A stretch of 60,127 bases of DNA from positions 1 to 60,127 of the IMG/VR virus record IMGVR_UViG_3300027589_000004; one strand, 5' to 3'. Within the stretch, counting starts at the first letter, position 1. Each line of letters opens with the position of its first letter. This DNA comes from a virus. The position numbers and the translations under genes were made by a program. Shown piece after piece: positions 8,918-16,125 of this stretch. The notes beneath the pieces are model-generated. The model had not been told where the DNA came from. It made no database searches and worked only from the letters and a program-made list of their open reading frames with translations.

Positions 8918-9657
8918 CCACTGCTGGCACGGTATTGTCGGAAGATAGGTTGCGCGCTTACTTCAAATGTTCGCAGTATTATCACTATGGAGGGATACAA
9001 GAGACCCCCGTTTTGATGACTGTGATCAAAGCAACCATCGAGCTGATGATGGCAGAAGCGGTAGAGAAGGAGATTGATTCTCCCTCTACTAGCTTCTTGC
9101 CTTATCTTCAGAAGGCCATCGGTCGTTTGAATTTGCGCCGTCTGTATCTGGAAGGTGAGATCTTTGATCTAACCAATAAGGCGATCTTTGCTCTTACAGA
9201 GTTCTTTACCCTTGTCTCGCCTTCCAAGTACCTTCCTTTTACGGGCCCAACACTACATAGGGTTTTAATTAGTAAGACACCAATTGACTTAAGAATCTCT
9301 TCTACTATGGTTAGAAAAGGGACTCAAGAGTTGATTGGTATCTATTTCTCTCCATACGTTCTGACTCACCATACTCAGAACGATCCTATTCCTTACTTGC
9401 ACTTAAGGTTACTAGAAAAGTTTGGCACTGACCACTTCAAAAGAAATACAGCTTCGCTGTTTGTTTTCGGTGTAGATAAGAACGGTGGGCTGACTACTCA
9501 AGTGCTTGGTAATAAGGACTTCAAGGAGGACTCTTATGTTCTACTTCAAGGGGTTGTTAGAGCGATTGAAATGGGGATCCATTTCCCTCTTAATCCTTGT
9601 CAGCATTATTGTGAATTCAAGGAGAAATGTTTTCCTTACAAGAAGACGTGCCCTTAG
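8905..9657 (+). CDS. Degenerate Cas4-like Fe-S protein, probably not a nuclease
   Basis: About 250 aa from GTG 8905; the frame is open back to a TTG at 8830, and neither start has a convincing SD. The ends look like the Cas4/AddB Fe-S fold: an N-terminal LxxYFKCSQYYHYG segment (Cys22) and a C-terminal cluster Cys232-x3-Cys236-x5-Cys242. In the middle, PIDLRI may keep the metal-binding Asp. The E/D-x-K catalytic pair expected 15-20 residues later is absent (LIGIYFS). It may be a structural or DNA-binding relative of the nuclease at 3756. Confidence 0.55.
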   Translation: MANLATAGTVLSEDRLRAYFKCSQYYHYGGIQETPVLMTVIKATIELMMAEAVEKEIDSPSTSFLPYLQKAIGRLNLRRLYLEGEIFDLTNKAIFALTEFFTLVSPSKYLPFTGPTLHRVLISKTPIDLRISSTMVRKGTQELIGIYFSPYVLTHHTQNDPIPYLHLRLLEKFGTDHFKRNTASLFVFGVDKNGGLTTQVLGNKDFKEDSYVLLQGVVRAIEMGIHFPLNPCQHYCEFKEKCFPYKKTCP

Positions 9658-9665
9658 GAGAAAGA

Positions 9666-9905
9666 ATGGCCGCACTTAGCCACACTCTACTTAAAGAACT
9701 TGCTATCTATTATCATTGCAAAGACAATGCCTCGACTATTGAGATGATTGATTACCTCAAGGACTTCCACGCCTCTCTGGATCCGGCCAATAAGGTTTGG
9801 CTCCAGCTAAGATGGAACAAGCTAACTGAAACAGAGCGGAGAATCTTTGAATCTCCTGAGAACTATTTTAATGTGATTTGTGAATGGTACAGATCATCTA
9901 GCTAG
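9666..9905 (+). CDS. Hypothetical small protein
   Basis: 79 aa from ATG 9666, which has a strong SD (TTAGGAGAAAG). The in-frame ATG at 9627 lies inside the previous gene without one. The protein is predicted helical (TLLKELAIYY, IEMIDYLKDF). The word GCCCTTAG at 9650-9657 spans the previous stop codon and leads into the SD. No function recognised. Confidence 0.65.
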   Translation: MAALSHTLLKELAIYYHCKDNASTIEMIDYLKDFHASLDPANKVWLQLRWNKLTETERRIFESPENYFNVICEWYRSSS

Positions 9906-9913
9906 GAGCTTAT

Positions 9914-10219
9914 ATGCCCGAAGTATTTGGTACTAAGTTCATTATCACGAACACTGCTCGCCAGGTGCTTAACCCGAAGATTTTCGGCGGTGGCCCTTGG
10001 ACGCATCTAGCTACGGTGGTTCGTGGCTTTAGGACCTACATGGCATTCACTAAAGTGAATGACCCTACTAAGACTTATATTGAGATTGTTGACGAGCACT
10101 CACCTGGAGTATTCATTCGTATTGAAGATGACGAAGAATGGCGCGACGTCTATATGTTCATGAAGACCGCAGGCCTCTTCTCTATGGAGAACTTTCATTA
10201 TGTCAAAAGTAAAACGTAA
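9914..10219 (+). CDS. Hypothetical protein
   Basis: 101 aa; SD TAGGAG before ATG. Sequence is mostly beta-like (FIITNTARQVL, TYIEIVDEHSPGVFIRI). No cysteine motif or membrane segment. The end overlaps the next gene by 20 bases. Function not recognised. Confidence 0.65.
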   Translation: MPEVFGTKFIITNTARQVLNPKIFGGGPWTHLATVVRGFRTYMAFTKVNDPTKTYIEIVDEHSPGVFIRIEDDEEWRDVYMFMKTAGLFSMENFHYVKSKT

Positions 10220-10637
10220 TGATCTTCACTCCATCAAAACACAGCTCACCAATCAGTCTGTTTTCCATGACAGAGTAAGGGAGCTGCTTTTATCTTCGCC
10301 CATCCTGAAGGACCTCAAAATCTTTCAGGAGGTTAACCCTAGGTATCTCGATGACACTTACGAATTTACTGGTCATCATTACGATTTCTATATTGAAAGT
10401 CTTGATGTGATTATTGAATGCCACGGCGATCAGCATTACAAGTTTACTAACCGCGGCAACATCCAATATGAAGAGGCCCAGCTTCAATGGAAGCTCTCAC
10501 AAAAGAGAGACAGCACCAAGAAGTCTTTTGCTCTTTCCAAGGGCCTCAGGTACATCGAGATTCCATATTCAGAGAAAGACAAGTTAACTGTCGATAAGCT
10601 ACACGAGCTTATCTTTGGAGACAAGAATGAGAAGTAA
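10200..10637 (+). CDS. PD-(D/E)XK endonuclease, Vsr/DUF559-like
   Basis: 145 aa. The core reads HHYDFYI (Asp62) then VIIECHGDQHY (Glu73, Gly76, Gln78, His79), matching the D...iEydGxqHy pattern of very-short-patch-repair-like and DUF559-type endonucleases. A later YIEIPYSE matches the family's last core strand. These enzymes cut DNA at mismatches, structures or nicks; in this position a repair or recombination role is most likely. ATG lies in the end of the previous gene, and the stop overlaps the start of the ClpP-like gene by 11 bases. Confidence 0.75.
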   Translation: MSKVKRNDLHSIKTQLTNQSVFHDRVRELLLSSPILKDLKIFQEVNPRYLDDTYEFTGHHYDFYIESLDVIIECHGDQHYKFTNRGNIQYEEAQLQWKLSQKRDSTKKSFALSKGLRYIEIPYSEKDKLTVDKLHELIFGDKNEK

Positions 10638-11352
10638 GCTACATACTCCCGATTGTGAAGAGCCCGAAGAGATTGAGGGCGATCTAGAGGATGCAGATGG
10701 TATTCCCGGTATCTCTATTGGGAGTCTCTTGGGTGGCGATGGCGGTTGGCATCCAAGCCAGTTTGTTGGTCTTGGTCCCGAGTCTCGCTCCATCTTCCTT
10801 CTCGGAGAGATCGAAGAGAAGATGGCCGGCGCAATCATTACTCAAATTCAAGAGCTGACCAGCGTAGACCCCAAGGGAGAGATTGTAGTTTACATTCACT
10901 CTCCTGGTGGCTGTGTCGTTTCGACTCTTGCTATCTATGACGCCCTTCGTCACTCTCCTTGTCCCGTGATTACTGTGGCGGTTGGCCAGGCTTCTTCCGG
11001 TGCCTGTATCCTTACTCTGGCGGGTGACTTTCGTATTGCCTTCCCGAATGCCGAGTTCTTCTGGCACGAGGCTATCACTATGGTAGCTATCGATTCTCAT
11101 GAAGACTTTGCGAAGCATCTTGCTCATTACAAGAGCATCATGAAGAAGATCAAGCGTATTGTCCTTGATCGTACGGGCATGTCTAAGAAGCAGTACAAGA
11201 GGTATTTGGCTGGTAACACCAACTTTACTTTTAGTTCTCGCAAGGCCCTTAAGATGAACTGGATTGACCGTGTCGAATCCTATGCTGACAAGCCTCGTTT
11301 CAAGACTCTCGAAGCTTTAGAAGCTCATCTGAATGCTAATGAGGAAGAGTAA
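10627..11352 (+). CDS. ClpP-like serine protease
   Basis: 241 aa from ATG 10627 (SD TTGGAG). An acidic N-terminal extension of about 45 residues precedes the ClpP/crotonase fold. Seen in order are an oxyanion loop HSPGG (91-95), the nucleophile motif GQASSGA (Ser124), His147 in FWHEA, and the helix followed by FTFSSRKALKMNWID near the end. Aligning that last block with bacterial ClpP puts Asn199 where the catalytic Asp belongs. A Ser-His-Asn triad is known in some ClpP paralogues such as Listeria ClpP1. It could be a phage version of the host protease or a morphogenesis protease. No AAA+ partner is visible here, and its place in the replication block argues mildly against a head protease. Confidence 0.82.
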   Translation: MRSKLHTPDCEEPEEIEGDLEDADGIPGISIGSLLGGDGGWHPSQFVGLGPESRSIFLLGEIEEKMAGAIITQIQELTSVDPKGEIVVYIHSPGGCVVSTLAIYDALRHSPCPVITVAVGQASSGACILTLAGDFRIAFPNAEFFWHEAITMVAIDSHEDFAKHLAHYKSIMKKIKRIVLDRTGMSKKQYKRYLAGNTNFTFSSRKALKMNWIDRVESYADKPRFKTLEALEAHLNANEEE

Positions 11353-11739
11353 ATGCCAGGAGGGGCTGGTGTCCGCCGGAAGGGACACAATTTTGAGCGG
11401 GCTATTGCTAACCTACTATCTGAAGTTCTTGGGTTTGAGTTCCGAAGAGGCCTACACCAGACTCGATCAGGTGGCTCGGAGACTTCAGATGTCGTCTCTC
11501 CTGAGGTCCCGCGACTCCACATAGAGTGCAAAAAGGGCAAGCGCACCAACATCAAGGGTGCGCTTGCCCAAGCGCACGAGGACATTAAAGCTTCTAAGGA
11601 AGACAGGGTCCCTATTGTCATTACTCAAGATGATCGAGATGACGTATTAGTTACAATGCGTATGCAAGATTGGATTGAGTTGGCTAAGAAAATGGCCGTT
11701 GAAGATTGGATGGCGCTTTCTTACAAGGAAAAGAAGTGA
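11353..11739 (+). CDS. Holliday-junction-resolvase-like PD-(D/E)XK nuclease
   Basis: 128 aa. The motif order fits archaeal Hjc and phage resolvases: RKGHNFERAIANLL with Glu15, RSGGSETSDVV with Asp46, then HIECKKGK with Glu58 and Lys60. The next helix (GALAQAHEDI) is also typical. It should bind and cut branched recombination or replication intermediates. The ATG directly follows the stop of the ClpP-like gene, so they are co-translated. Confidence 0.8.
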   Translation: MPGGAGVRRKGHNFERAIANLLSEVLGFEFRRGLHQTRSGGSETSDVVSPEVPRLHIECKKGKRTNIKGALAQAHEDIKASKEDRVPIVITQDDRDDVLVTMRMQDWIELAKKMAVEDWMALSYKEKK

Positions 11740-11987
11740 TGGAAAACGAACAGAAGTTTTGGAATGGGGTCTCATTGCATTTGGGAGAAATCGAAGGTAA
11801 GACTTATGATGTCGGCGTAAGGGGGCTTGGCACTGGCAGGCTCACTTTTACTCTTTTGGAAGTGGTATCTGCAGTAACTCAAGAGTATGCGTCCAGGCTA
11901 AGCGAAGTTGGTTCGATTCTTGAAGTGGCCCGTATTCCTGGTTCCGAGGCTCACGAGCTTATTGTTACTCCAATCGATGACGACTAA
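11739..11987 (+). CDS. Hypothetical protein
   Basis: 82 aa from ATG 11739, which shares one base with the preceding TGA; SD AAGGAAAAG. An upstream TTG at 11706 lies in the resolvase gene and is less likely. Beta-rich start, helical middle, acidic end. No known family recognised. Confidence 0.6.
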   Translation: MENEQKFWNGVSLHLGEIEGKTYDVGVRGLGTGRLTFTLLEVVSAVTQEYASRLSEVGSILEVARIPGSEAHELIVTPIDDD

Positions 11988-12002
11988 GCTTGAGATTTTG
12001 CA

Positions 12003-12245
12003 ATGTCTTCAAATGAGATTAAGCTACTCACTTCTTTAGGCAATCTTCTTCTTGTTGCGGATCTTCAAAGAGATCAGTCTGAAAAGGCCCTTGAGAAGTA
12101 CGGCGCTGCTTTTGAGGTACCATTAGAGATGGAGGACTATTTGTTAGAGCAAAAGGAAGTATCCTATTATTTGGGTTACTACGATGGTCTCGACTATGCA
12201 AAACAGCTTGTAGAAGAACTCATTAAAAGTACGCAAAGCAAGTGA
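12003..12245 (+). CDS. Hypothetical helical protein
   Basis: 80 aa, acidic, mainly helical, without cysteines. The ribosome site is weak (only GAG upstream), so it may depend on translation of the gene before it. Function not recognised. Confidence 0.55.
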   Translation: MSSNEIKLLTSLGNLLLVADLQRDQSEKALEKYGAAFEVPLEMEDYLLEQKEVSYYLGYYDGLDYAKQLVEELIKSTQSK

Positions 12246-12258
12246 GGAACCTCATCTC

Positions 12259-12549
12259 ATGTCCATGAACGTCCATCTATCGGCAACGTCTGTCGATCAA
12301 CACAAGTGTGAGCACTGTGGTAGGTCTGACGAGATAAAATACGAGCACTTCGGTTGTTGGCAAACGCCTACTGTGGACACTGACAAGATTTTAGAGCACC
12401 ACACTTTTCAAGCCAAAGTAGATGCTTATGCTAAGTGGGTTACTTCTCGCAACCCTACAGCTGCTTCAAGTCATCTTAAACACCTTGATGAGTTCATTGA
12501 GGCCCATAGTGATAAGACGAAGTGGGATATGCATTGGTACAAGCTCTAA
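12259..12549 (+). CDS. Small zinc-finger protein
   Basis: 96 aa. Cys17-x2-Cys20 in HKCEHCGRSD, then Cys33 and several histidines, suggest a zinc site. The rest is helical and rich in His, Trp and Lys. SD AGGAAC precedes the ATG. A nucleic-acid-binding role is plausible but unproven. Confidence 0.6.
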   Translation: MSMNVHLSATSVDQHKCEHCGRSDEIKYEHFGCWQTPTVDTDKILEHHTFQAKVDAYAKWVTSRNPTAASSHLKHLDEFIEAHSDKTKWDMHWYKL

Positions 12550-12561
12550 TCAGGAGGCTCT

Positions 12562-12765
12562 ATGGATGGTCGGTCTGACTTGATATATCTACCTTGCAGT
12601 TTTTGCAAGGCCACAGGCAAAGATCCCAAGAACCGCAAAAGAAAGTGCTCTCGTTGCTTGGGCTCTACGCAAATGCCCTGGTGTCCTAAATGCAAAGAGC
12701 CTGCTCCTTGTACTGGGCAATTAAGAGCTAGCCTTATGGACTTTAACCATTGTGATGGACCATAG
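12562..12765 (+). CDS. Small cysteine-rich zinc protein, DnaJ zinc-finger-like
   Basis: 67 aa with seven cysteines: Cys12-x2-Cys15, Cys29-x2-Cys32, Cys41-x2-Cys44 and Cys50. CSFCKATGK and CSRCLGS resemble the CxxCxGxG repeats of DnaJ-type zinc domains, without the J domain. Strong SD AGGAGG. It probably binds zinc and a nucleic acid or unfolded protein; no precise role can be given. Confidence 0.65.
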   Translation: MDGRSDLIYLPCSFCKATGKDPKNRKRKCSRCLGSTQMPWCPKCKEPAPCTGQLRASLMDFNHCDGP

Positions 12766-12813
12766 CATAGACTTTAACCTATTGATGCGATAGCGTTCTC
12801 AATCGGAGACCTT

Positions 12814-13449
12814 ATGCTCGTCAGAAGAAAGATCATTTACACTCGACATCCTTTTGACGAGGAGCTTTGGGTGCCCTTAAAGGAAGAGTGGCGGCTCATC
12901 TATTTAGAACGTAATAGAGACTTAACTTATATTCTGTCTCTTTGCATTCCTTACCTTCGGTCTTGGCTTCGCCGGCTTGTTTCGATTGACCACGATGAGC
13001 TTTCGCTTTCGTTGCTGTCGTACTTCAAGAATCCCGAGAAGACCCTTCGTGGGATTAGGCGGCTTGTTCGTGCTGGTGAACTAGAGATCGCAGATCTGCA
13101 ATACTTGATGATCGAAGTACTTCGTTCGTCCAAGAAGATCTACTCTAGGCTCTCCCCACGACAAGCCGCCTTTTTTCTTCACAGGTTCTTTTTGTTTCGG
13201 CTTAAGGATTACATCCGCAACAGAATACATCCTCAGCCCGCTGAGAATCAAATAAGGGACGCTCTGTACTCTTCACCATACGCAGAGCCACAGGACCCTT
13301 CACTATTTCCCATATCGCCCCTGATCGAACTGTACGTGGATAGAACAGAGGAGGAGTTGGCAAAACTTCTGACCACTTACGAAGTGGACGTTGGAAGACG
13401 CAAAAAACAACTCCTTCTTAAGTTACGTACAAAGATAAAAGGGCTTTAA
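12814..13449 (+). CDS. Hypothetical protein, faintly sigma-factor-like
   Basis: 211 aa, basic and helical; SD GGAG before ATG. The block FLHRFFLFRLKDYIRNR recalls region 2 of sigma-70-type factors. The C-terminal ~40 residues (EELAKLLTTYEVDVGRRKKQ) could form a helix-turn-helix as in region 4. The match is by eye and weak. If true, it would direct host polymerase to phage promoters. Otherwise it is an unknown DNA-binding or structural protein. Confidence 0.5.
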   Translation: MLVRRKIIYTRHPFDEELWVPLKEEWRLIYLERNRDLTYILSLCIPYLRSWLRRLVSIDHDELSLSLLSYFKNPEKTLRGIRRLVRAGELEIADLQYLMIEVLRSSKKIYSRLSPRQAAFFLHRFFLFRLKDYIRNRIHPQPAENQIRDALYSSPYAEPQDPSLFPISPLIELYVDRTEEELAKLLTTYEVDVGRRKKQLLLKLRTKIKGL

Positions 13450-13516
13450 CTATTTCGACAGAAAGACTACATTGTTAGAGGCAAGCGCTGGTCGCTTCCC
13501 GAAGGAGCTATTCGTA

Positions 13517-14035
13517 ATGTCCGAAGTTACTAAAACTGAAGCTATTCTGAATCGTAATGCCCGTAACCAGGAGGCGATCGTTCTGGCTACGATTCCTCAG
13601 AATTTCAAGCCGCGTAGGTACGAGATTCCTGGTGGATTGAATCTCCGTAAGAATCTCAATACTCATGAGAAGCTAACGGATGCATTCCATAACTGGCTAA
13701 GAGTTGAAGAGGTCTTTACCAAGTTCACCTTCTCTTTTACTGCTAGTACGGACTATTCCAAGCTCACCAAGGAACGTGCTGAGGTTCTGCCTAAGGGCAA
13801 TGATGGGCTGCCGATCTGGCAGTCTCATCCAGATCGTCGCATGTATCTTGCTCTCGTCCTTTCAAAGGTCGTAGCAAAGTACAAGAACCTGGTTGCGCTT
13901 GAGGTGACACCCGAAGGCGTGGACGTCTATCTAGATCCCACATCGACCTTCAACGAGCAGTCGGAGGACTGGGCTCCAAGCTACACTGTCGTGCCTAACA
14001 AGGCATCGAAGGGTCAGTACGCTATCAGGGCCTGA
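13517..14035 (+). CDS. Abundant-looking hypothetical protein with its own terminator
   Basis: 172 aa from ATG 13517, which has a good SD (GAAGGAG at 13501-13507); an in-frame TTG at 13472 lacks one. No membrane segment, cysteine or known motif. Basic N-terminal third (NFKPRRYEIPGGLNLRKN), then beta-rich segments. A perfect intrinsic terminator follows its stop, so it ends a transcription unit and may be made in quantity. A DNA-binding or virion-internal protein is possible; it is not recognised. Confidence 0.65.
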   Translation: MSEVTKTEAILNRNARNQEAIVLATIPQNFKPRRYEIPGGLNLRKNLNTHEKLTDAFHNWLRVEEVFTKFTFSFTASTDYSKLTKERAEVLPKGNDGLPIWQSHPDRRMYLALVLSKVVAKYKNLVALEVTPEGVDVYLDPTSTFNEQSEDWAPSYTVVPNKASKGQYAIRA

Positions 14036-14047
14036 GCACTCAATCTA

Positions 14048-14085
14048 GGGGGCAGAGAAGTATTTTACTTCTCTGCCCCCTTTTT
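14048..14085 (+). terminator. Intrinsic terminator after the 172-aa gene
   Basis: A perfect 15-bp stem (GGGGGCAGAGAAGTA with its exact complement) around a TTT loop is followed by TTTTT at 14081-14085. It begins 13 bases after the stop codon. Confidence 0.93.
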
Positions 14086-14109
14086 ATTTGCCCTTAAGGA
14101 GTACAACGA

Positions 14110-14259
14110 ATGCTTTTGCAACTAAACGATAAAGGTAAGAAGCGAGTTTGTTATTTGCCTGCGATCACTGCAGAGTCACAAAACTTTCTAAAGAAGCATT
14201 GCGCGGGCCAAGATATGCAACAGATCAAAGTCAAAGAACTTCTCCCTACTGATCTTTAG
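14110..14259 (+). CDS. Small hypothetical protein ending at an in-frame amber codon
   Basis: 49 aa, ATG with strong SD (AAGGAG, 14097-14102). It begins MLLQLNDKGKKRVCYL and ends ...LLPTDL at TAG 14257. The same frame then continues open for another 38 codons (14260-14373) to a second TAG at 14374, just before the next gene's SD. The continuation reads like protein (FWFDADNKRYTT). The gene may therefore be an 88-aa product reached by amber readthrough, or a broken gene. No function recognised. Confidence 0.55.
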   Translation: MLLQLNDKGKKRVCYLPAITAESQNFLKKHCAGQDMQQIKVKELLPTDL

Positions 14260-14376
14260 TTTTGGTTTGATGCCGACAACAAGAGGTACACTACTTTGGC
14301 GATCGAGCAAGACGCTCTGCTTTGCCGTAAGAACTCACCCCCTTTCTTTTTAGCGGTCAAAACCTGTACCGCTTAG
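14260..14376 (+). pseudogene. Downstream continuation after the amber codon
   Basis: 38 sense codons in the same frame as the 49-aa gene, ending at TAG 14374-14376. It has no convincing start or SD of its own, so it would be made only by readthrough or suppression of TAG 14257. It fills the space exactly up to the next gene, which suggests it was once, or still is, part of one protein. Confidence 0.4.
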
Positions 14377-14384
14377 GAAACTCC

Positions 14385-14876
14385 TTGGACGTTGCCAGTC
14401 TCCTCGACAAATCTGTTCCCCTTCTCCGCAAGCATTTGGAGAAGAAGATCGAAGATCTCGAGATCACTTTGAAGTCTGTTGGAATCTCGTCTATTGATGA
14501 CGTCTTTAAAAGTGACACTAATTTCCATGGGCTCAAAGACTTTGTAGATACAATGTCCGATTCTCTGTCAGACGCTCACGAGACCATTGATCTTTTGAAG
14601 AAGGTTTCGGAGGAGAAGCTTCCTGCTGCCGAAGCCCGTATCGCCGAGCTAGAAAAGGGGCTCAAGATGGCCACTAAGGCAAACGAGACTTTGGCTACGT
14701 CTCTCAAGACCCTTTCTAAAGAGGTCGAGAGAATTGGTAAGCTTGCCAACACTTCTACTCCTGCAGCTACACCGGCCCCTGCGCCTAGTTCTTCTGCTCT
14801 TGAAGAGCGTTTGAACAAGATTGAGACCTGGGTTGCCTCTGTTGCATATCAGCTTGGGATTCCGTTTAAGAAATGA
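14385..14876 (+). CDS. Coiled-coil protein with Ala/Pro linker
   Basis: 163 aa, TTG start with AGGAAA upstream. Residues ~10-120 are heptad-rich, followed by an Ala/Pro/Ser/Thr linker (~125-140) and a C-terminal helix ending in LGIPFKK. The stop overlaps the Nudix start as ATGA. It looks like an oligomeric scaffold or structural protein; function unknown. Confidence 0.6.
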   Translation: MDVASLLDKSVPLLRKHLEKKIEDLEITLKSVGISSIDDVFKSDTNFHGLKDFVDTMSDSLSDAHETIDLLKKVSEEKLPAAEARIAELEKGLKMATKANETLATSLKTLSKEVERIGKLANTSTPAATPAPAPSSSALEERLNKIETWVASVAYQLGIPFKK

Positions 14877-15406
14877 CAATTCGAGTTTTTGTGCTTCCCA
14901 TTCTTTTGTGGAAGCATCCTAAAGACGAGAAGCCTAGACCTATTGCTATTGTCAATCGCGGAACCCTTTATAAGTCTTCCCTTGCCACTGAATACGAAGG
15001 TAAGCTCAAGCTTTTTGGTGGGCTTGTGGAAAAGGGGGAAAGCGTTACCGCTGCACTTCAAAGAGAAGTCAACGAAGAGCTTCCTAATCTCACTCCTTAC
15101 ATTGATGACTTTTTGCTATGCCAGAAACAGTCTTACGGTGATCCAAACAAAGCTTTTGCTGGAAGTTTCTTTGAGACCTTCAATATTTTGGGATCTCCTA
15201 ACCCTCTCCAGGTTAGGATTCTTCATTTGCTTGTTAATGATTACGTTCACACTACAGAAGACTTGTATGATCTAATTGCCGGTTGCGCAGAAGGCAACGC
15301 TGAGTTCTATGACATTCTTAATCGTCCATTCAATTCTGAAGACTGGGTCCCGTTTCTCTCGGTACTCCATTCCAAGTTTTTCTCCTACCGTTTGGAGCAC
15401 TCGTGA
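14873..15406 (+). CDS. Nudix hydrolase
   Basis: 177 aa. The complete Nudix box G-x5-E-x7-REUxEE is visible at residues 50-69 (GGLVEKGE... REVNEEL). Nudix enzymes cleave nucleoside diphosphates linked to another group, such as damaged dNTPs, NAD or ADP-ribose, RNA caps or Ap4A. The substrate cannot be told from the sequence. The N-terminal strand (VFVLPILLWKH) and the body after the box fit the fold. Coupled by ATGA to the coiled-coil gene; the GTG of the lipoprotein gene overlaps its stop. Confidence 0.85.
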   Translation: MTIRVFVLPILLWKHPKDEKPRPIAIVNRGTLYKSSLATEYEGKLKLFGGLVEKGESVTAALQREVNEELPNLTPYIDDFLLCQKQSYGDPNKAFAGSFFETFNILGSPNPLQVRILHLLVNDYVHTTEDLYDLIAGCAEGNAEFYDILNRPFNSEDWVPFLSVLHSKFFSYRLEHS

Positions 15407-16125
15407 AACACCTTCCTTTCCTTCTGGCCCTTACCCTCATCACTGCCTGTGACAACAGCGAGACCTACCAGGTTCCTCCTGTCCAGACCATCAACGAGAT
15501 GGCCAGTAACAACCTCAAGACCTTGTACCCTGGTGGATTCCATGGTCCTATTTGCGTTAACAACGAGCGTAACCCGACTCACTTCGGCTGTAGTTATACC
15601 TACGGTGGGGACACTGATCCCAAGTTCGGATTCCTGGATTGCACCGCTCAGGGTTGTGTTCAGAGCACGCCTACTATGAGCGTCCCTGTGGATCACACGA
15701 TGGCCCGTAGGGATAGCGGCATCGATGCTGAAGACATCCTCCTCTTCTACGCGCTCACGTCGGTTGGGACCAACACTGGTCCCAACTATCACTACTGGCA
15801 TGCGAACACTCCTCCGGCGTATCGCGCCCACTATTACCACTCGTCTGTTTTGCCTTCTACGGGCAACTATAATCAGAAGCACATCACTACTTACTCTAGT
15901 GGTGAATATAAGAACCGCCCCGCTCGCCCGAGCGCTTCTACTTACAAGACTAACCGCAGCTACTCTGTCCCTGCCTCGAAGCCAAGCAGCTACACCACTT
16001 CTCCTAAGCCGAGCTCTTGGAGCAGCCCCAAGCCCAGCTCAAGTCGCCCTAGCTCTGCGTCTCGTCCCAGTAGCTCTCGTTCGAGTTCCAGTCGCAGTAC
16101 TGGCATCGGCCGGGGTCGTCGCTAA
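15403..16125 (+). CDS. Predicted lipoprotein with Ser/Pro-rich C-terminus
   Basis: 240 aa from GTG 15403, overlapping the Nudix stop. The N-terminus is a short basic start, a hydrophobic run and a lipobox LITAC, giving lipidated Cys16. Four more cysteines (ICVN, FGCSY, LDCTAQGC) may form disulfides outside the cytoplasm. The last ~90 residues are low-complexity Ser, Pro and Arg (PKPSSW, SSSRS). The next gene encodes a membrane protein, so the pair could act in the envelope, for instance in superinfection exclusion or outer-membrane disruption. The pairing with spanin function is speculative. Confidence 0.7.
   Translation: MKHLPFLLALTLITACDNSETYQVPPVQTINEMASNNLKTLYPGGFHGPICVNNERNPTHFGCSYTYGGDTDPKFGFLDCTAQGCVQSTPTMSVPVDHTMARRDSGIDAEDILLFYALTSVGTNTGPNYHYWHANTPPAYRAHYYHSSVLPSTGNYNQKHITTYSSGEYKNRPARPSASTYKTNRSYSVPASKPSSYTTSPKPSSWSSPKPSSSRPSSASRPSSSRSSSSRSTGIGRGRR

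Noticed and set aside
12766-12813. Possible promoter or operator with an imperfect repeat of GACTTTAACC and the palindrome CTATTGATGCGATAG
   Set aside because: No convincing -35 and -10 boxes with proper spacing, and the inverted repeat is only four bases.
13472-13516. Upstream TTG start of the 172-aa gene
   Set aside because: It has no ribosome site, while the ATG at 13517 has GAAGGAG at a suitable distance.
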